Assembly: GCA_029216955.1 (NCBI GenBank)
Contig: JANAVB010015600.1
Coordinates: 25,109,510 to 25,173,509, forward strand
Direction of reading: 5' to 3'
From: Iris pallida
Taxonomy: Eukaryota; Streptophyta; Magnoliopsida; Asparagales; Iridaceae
Length of the DNA: 64,000 nt
Below the pieces are notes generated by a model, which saw nothing but the letters and a program-made list of their open reading frames with translations, had not been told where the DNA came from and did not search any database. Shown in pieces: positions 12,758 through 22,476 of this stretch. The translations under genes and the position numbers were made by a program. Numbering within the stretch: position 1 is the first letter of the stretch; each line of letters opens with the position of its first letter.

Positions 12758-13100
12758 GCAGTCTATTCTCGTATACCGATCCTTTAACCAATCCATCCCT
12801 AGGACCACATCATAGTCGACCATCAGAAATTCTATTAATCTAGCAAAAAAGTTTCTACCTCTAACTACGATTCGACACGAGAAATAGACTCTATCTACTC
12901 CAACAAGACTACTACCAGTAAGGATATTGAGTCTTACTGATAATGACTTGGCTCCAATCATATTCGTATTGTGAACTGTATATACATAAATGAATGCAAT
13001 ATACCCGAATCAAATAATACTGTGTTGGAAAAGAGTTGACGAGAATGGTACTTGTCACCACCTCACTTGATGCTAATTCTTTTGCTACTATTAGAGCCAT
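12758..13100 (-). pseudogene. G1 aspartic protease, broken
   Basis: On the minus strand near 12990-13030 a frame reads TVLFDSGILHSFM, the DSG-type active site of retropepsins (family form FDSGATHSFI). The downstream flap-proximal motif DYDVVLGMDWLKDR lies near 12780-12830. These are in different frames, so the product is broken. Confidence 0.82.
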
Positions 13101-14395
13101 AGCTTGACCCTATCCTCTTGGTGATGGTCACATCCGTTGGTTACCTTGCTGTCTGTTCTGAATTTGGGATTGGGCTTGAGTATACTGCTGCAGCCTTTGC
13201 TGCTAAAAATCTTAAGCCCAAGGCGGCAATGGCCTCGGAGGCTGGTAGTACTGCTGCTGTTGTACTTGTGCCCTAACAGATGGACTAGTTAGGGTTAATA
13301 AAGATGAACTGGCTCTATTAGAGAAGGATTCGATTCTGTGGTTCGGTACCCCACAATCTAAGCACAATTCCTGTGCTTTGCGAAACTCTGAAATCACATG
13401 TCCCGACTTCCCACAATGAGAGCAGTCTATTGTAGAAGACTACTTTTGTTTCTACTATTAAGGGTACGTCAGAGTTGAGTTATGGAGCGACGAAACTGGT
13501 GTCGCCCTCCTAGGAGCTCCAATAGTCAATGTCCTAGCTGCCAGGGCTGGTGCTGATGATTGGGATAATTGTCCATGGGGCCTCTTCCGTCCTCCGGATC
13601 GAACCACTATCCTCAGAGAGGTATATTTATGCCTTTTTGCTGCTCACAAAGCGACATCAAATATCTGGTGTTGAAACTGCTCCACTGCTAGAATGATCTC
13701 TAGGTAGAGTCATTGCTGGAATCGCTGTGCTCGATCCAAATAGGTCACCACCAAGGTGGGAGCAAACCGACTAAGTCTTGAAAACTCAACCGCATATTCA
13801 TCAACCTTCATTCCCATCTAATTGAGATTGTTGAACCTTGTTTGTGGATCATAGCGAGCCACTGTATCAAAGTACTTCGTTTGAAATCTTTTACTGAATA
13901 TCGCCCACATGATAGGTGTCACCAAACTAACTGCTTGCATCTTCCACTAGCTGCGGGCTAAGTCCAATAATTATAGTCGTATAGCGGCCACCTTCTCTTC
14001 AGCTAAAATCATAGATTCCTCCAGAATAACCTCTATGTCTTGAAGCCAACCATCAATAGTAGCATCTTCACAGTCGTCAAAGAAAGGAGGGTTCAGATGC
14101 TTGAAGTCGTTAGCTGTATTGCTCCCCTGATAACCAACTCTACCCGTAGCTACTTGTACTGTCTGCTATGGAGCATCACTTCGACGATATTTTGATACAA
14201 GCAAGTCCCGGATGAGTTCCATCAGGGTTCTATTATCAGGCTCTGCAGGCTGGGCTGGTTGTACTAGTGGCTCTTGTTCCCTGGAAGGTATGACTCGGGA
14301 TGCTATCCCTGAATGCTAGGTTTCGTCCCCTGGTTGCTGCTGGTTCACTTGTTGTTGCTGGTTTTTTAGAGGTGCTCCGCCCGAATGATCAAAAG
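13101..14395 (-). pseudogene. G1 gag, broken
   Basis: Two consecutive zinc-knuckle-like units are visible near 13340-13430: CSHCGKSGHVISEF and CLDCGVPNHRIESF, each with the last cysteine replaced by phenylalanine. Upstream, to 14395, the reading is interrupted by many stops but contains the Gln-rich start region (repeated CAG/CAA codons near 14330-14370) common in Tekay gag. The exact start is uncertain. Confidence 0.6.
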
Positions 14396-15595
14396 GACCA
14401 AGAACAATGTCACTAAAGAAAATGAAATAGGTGACAAAAAGGAAGGACCAAGATAGATCAAGGATAAGAGCATATTATCAGGTTAAGATTCAAGAAGATT
14501 AGAAAGCACGAGTAGGGATCAAGGGCAACTGGTGATTGAGACATCTATTCAGTAAAATCCTCATGCATCTTGATTTACAAGACCTGCATAGGCCACCACT
14601 TAAACTATGATATGCCCCAGAACCATAATACTTGAGGGAGGAGGACAGACACAGCCAGTTACGTACAATGGAGTACAACTCAATTTGTAATACGATCACG
14701 GCTATCTAGATGCATGAGGGTTAATCTACAATCCATTAGTCCCTTATGGTCAAGAACAAGCCTAGTGTCTCAATCTCAAGCAACCAAATAGATGTTACAA
14801 GATGTTAGATCATCAGACATATAAAAGTAAGGCATCCCAAATATTACATATTCAGATGATTATTAAGTTAGTCATACAAAATACGAAGATTAGCAAGAGT
14901 TAAGTCATACATGTTCAACCCTAGGATTTGCCAATCAGGTTCCAGCCATTAGGCAGACATAAATAAAGTTGCAACACGATCTAACACATGCTCGACGGCT
15001 AAACATTTCAAAAGAATAAGTTATAGTAGAGTGGAAGAGCAAAACAAGAAATCCACGCATTGCCTCGGTTACTCCTGGTGTTCACCATATGGCTGGAAGA
15101 CCGGTAGATCCATGGGTGTCACTCCAAAGTCTGGCCATACAAAACTAGCTGGGTCAAATCCCAAAAGGAGAAAGTACCACAAGGGAGGCTCCACTTATGA
15201 ACTAAAACTAGCATATAACGAATAGGAGATCATAATTATAGTAACATAAAAGACAAGAGTTAAAATAAACCTACTGGCGTGCATTCAGAAAGAACAAGAG
15301 GTGGAATATAAATCCTATGTTAATCATGAGACAATCATTCAGGCACGACTAATCAAGTCGTGCGGCTTGCTATCATTAGCTAACAAGGGTTATCAAATGC
15401 CTAGTTACTAACAAGATGGAGTTGAAATATTCCCGCAGTCACAAGCCCTGCAACTATCCAGACTATCTCGGCAAAAGTTATTAGAGTTATCAGGATTACT
15501 GGTGTGGTTGAGTGCTGGGATACAAGAAGTGCAACATATGACAGTATGCTGGAAACGTGCCCTACGCACCGGCAGGCCACAAGTCCACAGGTGTG
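14396..15595. other. Unassigned 1.2-kb stretch right of G1 gag
   Basis: No gene, primer site or LTR terminus could be recognised. It should contain the leader and 5' LTR of G1, but no iMet primer complement was found and no GGGAGTGACA terminus matching the left LTR is present. Short ORFs here have no recognisable similarity. Confidence 0.4.
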
Positions 15596-16149
15596 GCTGT
15601 CACCTCCCTATTTTGAAAAATAGGTATATGATTATATTTCGTATTTGGGTGATTTTCAAATTTCGTATTTGTTTAAATTTTTATTTTATTTTTTGGACTT
15701 GGGTTTGCCTTAGTTGTTGAGTCTTGACTCTTGGTTATCGCTGCTGTATTAATTTACGGTTGTTATTATTTTATTATTATTATTGGAGTTGGTATTTTAG
15801 TTCCATTGTTATAAATATTCCTATTATTATTATTGTTATTATTATTACTAGTTTCTATAACTACCCTCCCAAAACCAAAACCCTAACTCTGACCTAACTC
15901 TCTCTCACCTATACTCTACTCTCAGCCGTACCTTCCTATTTCCCCACTCTCATCTCTTTTCTCTCTCTTGCTCTAGAATAACTTACCTCCGCTCTCTTTC
16001 ACTCATTCCTCTCCCTCTCACTCTCGACCTCCCTCACTCATTCCCGACCTCCTTTATCGGCACTACCACCAGCAACACCACTTCGATCTGCCACCGCCAT
16101 GGCCACCTTTGTCTCCGTCTCTACCAATACCACCTCCAGCCACCATCAC
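15596..16149 (+). repeat. LTR-like fragment on the plus strand
   Basis: It starts TGTCACCTCCC, like Gypsy LTR starts in this window, passes through an AT-rich part with a TATA-like ATAAATAT near 15811, then a pyrimidine-rich leader (CTCTCTCTC, CCCTAACTC) typical of plant LTR R/U5 regions. It is cut at 16150 by an LTR terminus facing the other way. No second copy lies in the window. Confidence 0.5.
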
Positions 16150-17860
16150 TGTCATGACCTGTACCCTGTTTAGGGGCACGAGCACGTGGGTATGTCTAGC
16201 CTACGACGCAGAGTCGGTGGTAGAACGTTGTATAGGTCATCTAGAATATATAACATCTAACACAATGAGTATAACCTGTCATCTCCATACGGAGGAATAT
16301 AATCATAACTCAATCATATGAATCTAGGGAAGATAAGCACGAATATAATAGAGATAAAGATAAAATAGATAGTCTGAAATAGATGCAGAGTCACAAACAC
16401 AAGTTCAGAATTTAAGACATAATACAAATCCCAAATAAGTACTACAGATCCAAAGTATCAAGCTAGAATACAAATCCTGTCTAAACCTAGCTAATCTAAG
16501 TCACTATAGGCAGTACATCCTCTACGAGCATCGGCTCCACAAGTAAGTCCTAATCATAGTCTCCATCTATCCCAAACCCTTAGAAGGTAGTGCAGTCTGC
16601 ATCTAAGTCCTTTGAAAAATAGTTATCCAGTCAGGATTGGAGCGAAGTACAAATGCCAAGAGTAATTCCAATGAATTGAAAAATACTATAAAAATGGTCA
16701 TAATGAAATACAAGACAGAATATCATGACTGGAAGTAAACCAGTACAAGGTAAACTGAATATCATGTCATTGTGTGAGATATATGGTAAAACTGGAATGT
16801 AAAGTGATACAAGTAATCTGATGTATAATATAAATATAAACGGTACCTTGAAATATTAGAACGTTATGGTATCAGCTTAGGTCCAGACCAGGCTGTTCTA
16901 TTTGATTAGCTATGCACAAGTATGAGTATAGAGGATCAGGCTGGTCAAAATGGAAAGCTATGCACAAGTAGTATCAGGTCAAACTATACCTTACGTGTGG
17001 CAAGGTTGAAGCTATGCACAAGTAGTAAACATGTGGGGTATTGATCAAATAACCTTTAATAACTCTCCAATCCCCTAAATAGTATAATGGATCCAACCAT
17101 GACACGTCATGACACGAGATTCAAAGAGCAGGGTGCCAGCCTACTCCTAAATCGGTGTCTATATAAGTACAAAAAACAAGATCGAACAATGTACCAATAT
17201 ACCAGATAACCCGGGAATAACATCTCTTGACGGGATCCAATGTATACTAGTCTATGTATCCTTGTGTTGAGAATCAAGTAAAACACTATAACTAAACAGA
17301 TATAGGAAATATCAAAGCAATAAAAACTATCAGAGATTGTAGTTGCCTGCGGTCCTGAGCTGTCAATATGAATCGAGGCTTAAAGTGGAGTCACAGAACT
17401 ATAGATGAGATATACATATGTTAAATGGGTTTAATAGTATTACACATGGCTTTCTAGTGTGTAATATGCAATCTAGGTCAATACTAGATCAAGTGTTGAC
17501 ACACAGTTAACTTTTGGTCAACTAGTCAACCTTGGTCAAACCCTAGTCAAATCTAGGTCAAATGTTGACTCAAGGTTGACTTCCAGTCAAAATAGTCAAC
17601 CATGGTCAAGTTAACATCTAACAAGTCCTTACCTACCTATTGTTACCCTTTAGTCTATTATTACTCTATATATATACATATGTGGTATACCCAATGTATC
17701 CTAGGTAATCTATTACCTTAGAGTAGGTAAAATCCTATACCTACCATATACTCTACCTTAGGCTATAGGTAAACTATCTACCTTAGATTAATAGATAACC
17801 ATATACCTATATTCTCACTACTATAGAAAACTTAGGATATGTAAATACTATATATATCTA
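16150..17860 (-). repeat. LTR relic G2 (left part), minus strand
   Basis: The terminus TGTCATGACCTGTACCC matches, in reverse complement, the end of the B LTR (40150-40247), including the ACGTGCTCGT and CGTAGGCTGG blocks. It continues as a diverged B-like LTR: the 'CCAGTCAGGA' block near 16640 and runs of AGTCAAC/GGTCAA around 17500-17620. AGCTATGCACAAG recurs at 16908, 16956 and 17010. Element C interrupts it at 17861; the rest is at 34228-35110. Confidence 0.7.
17856..17860. repeat. Target-site duplication of element C (left)
   Basis: ATCTA, repeated at 34223-34227 directly after the right LTR. Confidence 0.88.
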
Positions 17861-18136
17861 TGTCACGACCCACACCCGCTTTTCGGATACGAGACGTGTC
17901 CAAGCCAACCTACGTCGCAGAGTCGGCAGTAGAACGCTGTCACGGCCAAGATGCTCAAAATAAAGTTTATTGCTCATTCACAATTCTAAATTTGATTATA
18001 ACATTTACAATATTTATAATTAAAGAAAAATACAAAGTTCTCACAATTAATTAAAATGATGCAACTGCTATCTATTTATAGGTTTCTGTCTCCAAGTATA
18101 CACGTATCTCCCAAAGATAAGTTAAGCCACAGCTAA
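17861..18136 (-). repeat. Left LTR of C, first segment
   Basis: TGTCACGACCCACACCCGC start, matching 30937-31212 nearly base for base up to the GCTAA at 18132-18136, where element D is inserted. The LTR continues at 26197. Confidence 0.88.
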
Positions 18137-18744
18137 TGTTATGACCCGCACTCGCTTTTCGGATGCGAGATCGTGAGCAAGCCAGCTACATATCGAGCGG
18201 ACTCCAGCCCGATTCGAGTACGTATAAGCTGTCAAGGTCATGGTATCATGGCTAATATGGTAATCTACAGTGTATCTCAATCCACAAGAATATATAAGAC
18301 AAGAATGAACAGCTATGGGTCATGGTCTGTAGCCCATTAGCATATTGTCCGATTAGACTCCAAGAATGATATGAGTCTATAAAATAAGCAGAGTATATCA
18401 TGGTATGGAATATAAAGCACGAGAGGATAATAAAGAAATATTACCAGCAAATACCTGTATCCCTGCTGGTGTAATCACTACCATCCCGCTCTTCTAACTA
18501 ACTCCATGCAGTCGCTAAACCTGGAGAGATCATCAGGCCCTCAGAGGACTAGCAAGATACATAAAACATGCCTATCTAACAGTTTGATCATGTAATAATA
18601 TAAACAAGGTATAAACAGGAACTAGACATGAGACTGACATGTGGCTACTGACATGTAACTATGAACACGGATATGTGATCAACTATGCATGAATGAACTG
18701 CTGGATGAACAAGTAAACAAGAGGTCAACGGAATACCAAACTTT

Positions 18745-18896
18745 CGCCCCGAATGGACTCGCAGGTTTGAACTAATCACTAACCTTCGCCCCGAATGTGG
18801 ACTCGCAGGTCAGTTTCAAGACAAGTCAACCTCGCCCCGTGTGTGGACTCGCAGGTCCAAACGGACAATCCTCGCCCCGTATGTGGACTCGCAGGT
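18745..18896 (+). repeat. Four spaced copies of a ~23-bp motif in the D LTR
   Basis: CGCCCCGAATGTGGACTCGC-type units, ending in AGGT, lie at about 18745, 18787, 18833 and 18873, roughly 40-46 bases apart. The partner LTR has only three (about 23086-23196), having lost the unit equivalent to one of the last two. Confidence 0.75.
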
Positions 18897-19845
18897 TATG
18901 GAAACGATACAAGAATAGCTGTTCAATCACACCTACTTGTAGACATGACTCAGTCAAGATACAGGTGACGATACGGTACAACTCAGTCATGACACAGGTA
19001 AGGACATCTCTAACATGAACCATAATGTGGTCAAGCCTGGTGTAACTATGCTGTCAAGTCAGGAAATACTGATATACAAGCAAGACAATAAACTAGTAAA
19101 CATGGTATCATATAAATCTATAGCAACTAAGGTAACTAAAGATAACATACTAAAATAGATGAACTATAAGCATGAAAATGAACTATAGAGGGAGGCAAGG
19201 TATCTTGCCTGGAGTTGTCCAAACTGTGTGCTGCGAATGTAGTACCAAAATCGCATCCATGCCTAGGCACGAACTACGGTTGCTATAATCCTTAAGGCAT
19301 CTATCAGAGTCAAAACAACCAACCAAGTGTCACCATGCAGTATTTATATAACCTATTTACTAACACTATTCATTTTAGGGTTACTTAGGAAAATACTTTA
19401 TAATATTACGTATATATTTACTATATATATGCAAGAGCTTAAAAAAATGGTTGTTGTCAATAAATTTATATATACCGAATATATAAATATTTAAACTCAG
19501 ATGAGTATAATCATGGCTTTTGCATTTATAAAATTATTTGTAACCATATAGAGATACGAAATTCACATATGTGATTATATACTTAAAATATTATTTCATA
19601 AGTAGACTGAATACCAATATAAAATAGTCCATCATAAATATATCTTTATAAATGCATATTTAGTAGTTTAGAAATAACATCAAGATATATGTATATATAT
19701 TCATTATAATACCCATACGTTTAATATATAAAAATAACATATTTGTAAAAATAGGTGTGGATACGTATAGCATACTTATATCCCAAAATAAGCAACTAGA
19801 ACTCCTCCTGGGAAAAACCATCTACATTTCTCACACATGTAGTTG

Positions 19846-20257
19846 TTATGATACTGATTGCATGGATTTCTCATAAAAGGTTGGAAAGGAAGAAGGAGCA
19901 AATACCAGAGGGAAGAATGGAGCCTTTGCTTGTGCACGAAGCGGGAAGGAGAGGCTCATTCTTCGATTCGTCGGAGCGAAGCTTGGAAGGAGAACGTCGC
20001 ATCCTGAACGTGCTCTAGCGACGGGCCTGGCAGTGTTGTGCTGACCGTGAGGGCACGGGGATGATCGGCACAAGGCGTCCGGAAGCGCACGCCTGGGCGG
20101 TTCACTTGCTCCGCGTATGTGATAGCCGATTATGGAGGACGTTGACAAGCTCTCCAACTCGCATGGTGGTGCCATACTGCCCGAAGGGGTTCGGCTCTGG
20201 TGGTGCTCGACCGACGGTATTACACGTCTGCACGTCTAGCAGTGAACTCTGGGGTTG
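19846..20257 (-). other. GC-rich captured sequence downstream of the SRA fragment
   Basis: This is a GC-rich stretch in an otherwise AT-rich LTR. The matching stretch in the other LTR keeps one long frame at 24172-24534 on the minus strand (including FGQYGATMRVGELVDVVHNR), but this copy does not keep the same frame open. I do not recognise the protein, and it does not look like the usual C-terminal half of SUVH proteins. It may be a second captured fragment or out-of-frame host sequence. Confidence 0.35.
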
Positions 20258-20617
20258 TCAAGGAGGTGCAGCTCTTGCTGCGAGGCTTGGACGTCGAGTT
20301 CGGCACTCGACGATCTTGTAGAGCCCGTCGTAGACGTAGACCTTCCCTGTGGGGCTCTTGTCAGACTTCATCCTGCGGATGACGCGGATCTCTATCCCAT
20401 AAGCCATGCTCCTTTCGAGCTTCTGGTCGACGGAGTGCTTGTGCATATTGGGCGCAGGGCCGCCGTGGCCCATGTAGACAAGCTCGTAGCCCTTGTCGTC
20501 GTCGTCCTCGTAGCCGTCGGAGACGATGGTGCTGGTGGCCACAGACTCGCGGGTGGAGGAGCGGCTGGCGGGGACGTAGTCGATGTGGTGGCATGAATCC
20601 AGGTGGGTCGGCTGCAT
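20258..20617 (-). CDS. Captured SRA-YDG domain fragment (SUVH-like), open copy
   Basis: A 119-codon frame opens with ATG at 20617. It carries hallmarks of the SRA domain of plant SUVH histone H3K9 methyltransferases, which bind methylated cytosine: GYEDDDDKGYELVYMGHGG (family: GGYEDD...VYTGQGG), VDQKLER, IEIRVIR, and KVYVYDGLYKIVE with the diagnostic YDG. It spans roughly the C-terminal two thirds of an SRA domain. The N-terminal strands are missing, as are pre-SET/SET, and part of the usual 'GNLAL' segment after QKLER seems deleted. A TTTATAAA box lies at 20853-20860, and no ATG was seen on the minus strand between it and 20617, so this would be the first ORF of an LTR transcript. Known of the family: methyl-DNA reading. 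Inferred: capture from a host SUVH1/3-like gene. Whether the fragment folds is unknown. Confidence 0.78.
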   Translation of the reverse strand: MQPTHLDSCHHIDYVPASRSSTRESVATSTIVSDGYEDDDDKGYELVYMGHGGPAPNMHKHSVDQKLERSMAYGIEIRVIRRMKSDKSPTGKVYVYDGLYKIVECRTRRPSLAARAAPP

Positions 20618-20852
20618 CGACGGTGTCTCGGTGCTTGATGGTCGAGAGGTCGGATGGCTCGCGGAGGATGCGTTGACAGACGCTCGCGTGTCCGCGACTT
20701 CGAGCTCGACAGAGCTTTGAAAATCGGACGAGGCTTAGGTAAAGGCAAGCGACAAGGAGAGGAATGGTTCGATTTGTAGTGTGGTGAAGAAAAATAACGA
20801 AGAAGAAGACGACACTGTACGGCTAGGATTTTAGAATGATACTGGATGATGC

Positions 20853-20860
20853 TTTATAAA
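20853..20860 (-). promoter_or_regulatory. Putative TATA box of the D 3' LTR
   Basis: TTTATAAA, followed on the minus strand by a CT-rich leader (CTTCTTCTTCG) and then the SRA ORF about 235 bases downstream. The same box is present in the other LTR near 25155-25165. Confidence 0.5.
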
Positions 20861-21882
20861 CAAGATCGAAAGGTTATGCCCCTTGTTGGGCCAAATAGGG
20901 CCAATAAAATGCTATATAAAAATTAAAGAAGGGTGGTTGGTCCGGGTACTAATGGGCCTAGTTTTCTTAAAGATACAAAAAACAAAAACAATTTATGTCA
21001 CATATATTTTAGCCTTAAAAAATAGGGCATTAAAATATTAAAGAAGTTAATATTTCTTAACCTACTGTTAACGTAATAGGAAGTTCATTTTAATATAGTA
21101 AGCCAAGAATACTTATATTCTTATTAATAAAATAGATAAATATTTGCATTGATAATGATAATAAGCCAAAACAATAATAGTAACATCCATAACTAATGTC
21201 AAGAAGTAATATAACACTTTTTAACTAACCTAACTAATTATTTAATACAACAACAGTATTATTAATAATACTAATAATCCTGATAACAACAAAAAATAAT
21301 CCAATAGCAAGTGTAGTAAAGTTTGGGGAACCTAGTACGCACATTCTTTATTGGCTCCCAAAAATCTTATAAATATTGTAAATGCTATTATAATAATAAT
21401 AATACTTGTAATGTATATATAACAAATATTAGAAATTAATTGCCAATTCCTAAAGATATTGCATCTACCTAGAATATGTCTAGGTGGCCGTATTGGTCTC
21501 ACTACATGCCTACATGGGCTTGGTTTTAGTTCGGCCCAGTTCGGACTAACTTGGTTCAACCGGGTCTCTACAAGTCAATAAATCTCAATAATAAATAATT
21601 AACTTATTTATAGTGATCATGTCACAACTTGACTTGGTTTTCTAAGTTAGGACGCACTTATGGCTGGGTCTTTCCTGTCATGGTTAAACACTAGACAAGG
21701 CACACCACTGTACTGTCCGTGCCACTATTTCTAGTCACATTGCACACCAATTCCTAACCATGACTAAAGTCATCTACCATAATAATTAACTAATTAATTA
21801 TATATAAAATTATGAAAATTACTATTTAAATTAAATAAATAATAAAAAATATTTTCAAAAATTTCTGGGAAGGGGAGGTACA

Positions 21883-22476
21883 AATCTACCCACCTTAAAA
21901 ATAATTTCGTCCTCGAAGTTCTAATTCATAGTTATTCCTTCAAATTCAAAAACAAAGTCTGCCTTAACCATAAAAATTTAATTTCTCTAAAATATTTTAT
22001 GACCTTCTCTAGTCATTTTATAACTCAGAATACTTGAGGACTTCTACCCACCTTTGGTCACACTACTCCTCAAAATTACGGCCAATAAAACCTTATAATC
22101 TTCTAACAAGTTGCTAATAATTCTACCAACAGATATCTAGGGTGTATGTCATCTATAATCCTTACTATATATAAACAACCAAATATTCAATAGTCAAGCA
22201 ATATTATACTATGATTTAAGAATTTCTGATAGATTCTAGACAGCACGATCATTCGTCACCCTGAAATACGAAGGAACGAGAATCAGTGGTACGGAAAATA
22301 AGAAAGTATAATCGAGAGCAAATATAGAGTTTCCAAGGACGTAGATAATTTTTAGGAGAATTTTCAAGGCAGTGTGGATTGAGATTTCTAGGTTTAGTTA
22401 TTGTCGCAGGCTCGTACCAGTACAGTTACGTAACTGACACAATATGCTCGGACCTGCATGGGCTACCACAAAAACT
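21883..22476 (-). other. 594-bp interior of element D with polypurine tract
   Basis: Starting at 21883 the minus strand reads, toward the LTR, TTCGAGGACGAAATTATT then TTTAAGGTGGGTAGATT, the Gypsy-type polypurine tract seen in G1 and B. The other end (22440-22476) holds the GTGGTAGCCCATGCAGG block shared with B and C next to the 5' LTR. No coding sequence is visible. Confidence 0.8.

Larger units (their letters stand above)
1..14400 (-). mobile_element. Decayed Gypsy (Tekay/Del-like) retrotransposon G1, interrupted by Copia A
   Basis: Minus-strand remnants occur in the Gypsy order gag, protease, RT, RNase H, integrase, C-terminal tail, from about 14395 down to 420, followed by a polypurine tract and LTR at 283. 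The element is split at 705/10208 by Copia A, whose TTATG duplication sits on both sides; joining the flanks restores collinearity between the integrase C-terminus and the downstream HNVFHVSQLRRYIPDP motif. The 5' LTR and primer site could not be located, so the right limit is only the last recognisable gag sequence. Stops and frameshifts are everywhere, so it cannot move by itself. Confidence 0.8.
18137..21882 (-). repeat. 3' LTR of D
   Basis: Plus-strand start TGTTATGACCC, end GGGGAGGTACA. Its end portions are related to the C LTR (same terminal block; AACTTGACTTGGTTTTCTAA block near 21626), but the middle is different: four copies of a CGCCCCG...GGACTCGCAGGT motif at 18745-18896, and the GC-rich captured insert at 19846-20750. 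Confidence 0.9.

Noticed and set aside
16868..16880. TGGTATCAGC as an iMet primer site
   Set aside because: Only nine bases match, and it is inside the G2 LTR, not next to a terminus.
20061..20596. Plus-strand ORFs across the captured SRA segment
   Set aside because: They are the antisense of the SRA frame; only the minus frame shows conserved SRA motifs.
20900..21880. Possible intact host SUVH gene
   Set aside because: Only part of the SRA domain is present, without pre-SET or SET motifs, and it is duplicated in both LTRs of D; it is a captured fragment, not a host gene.
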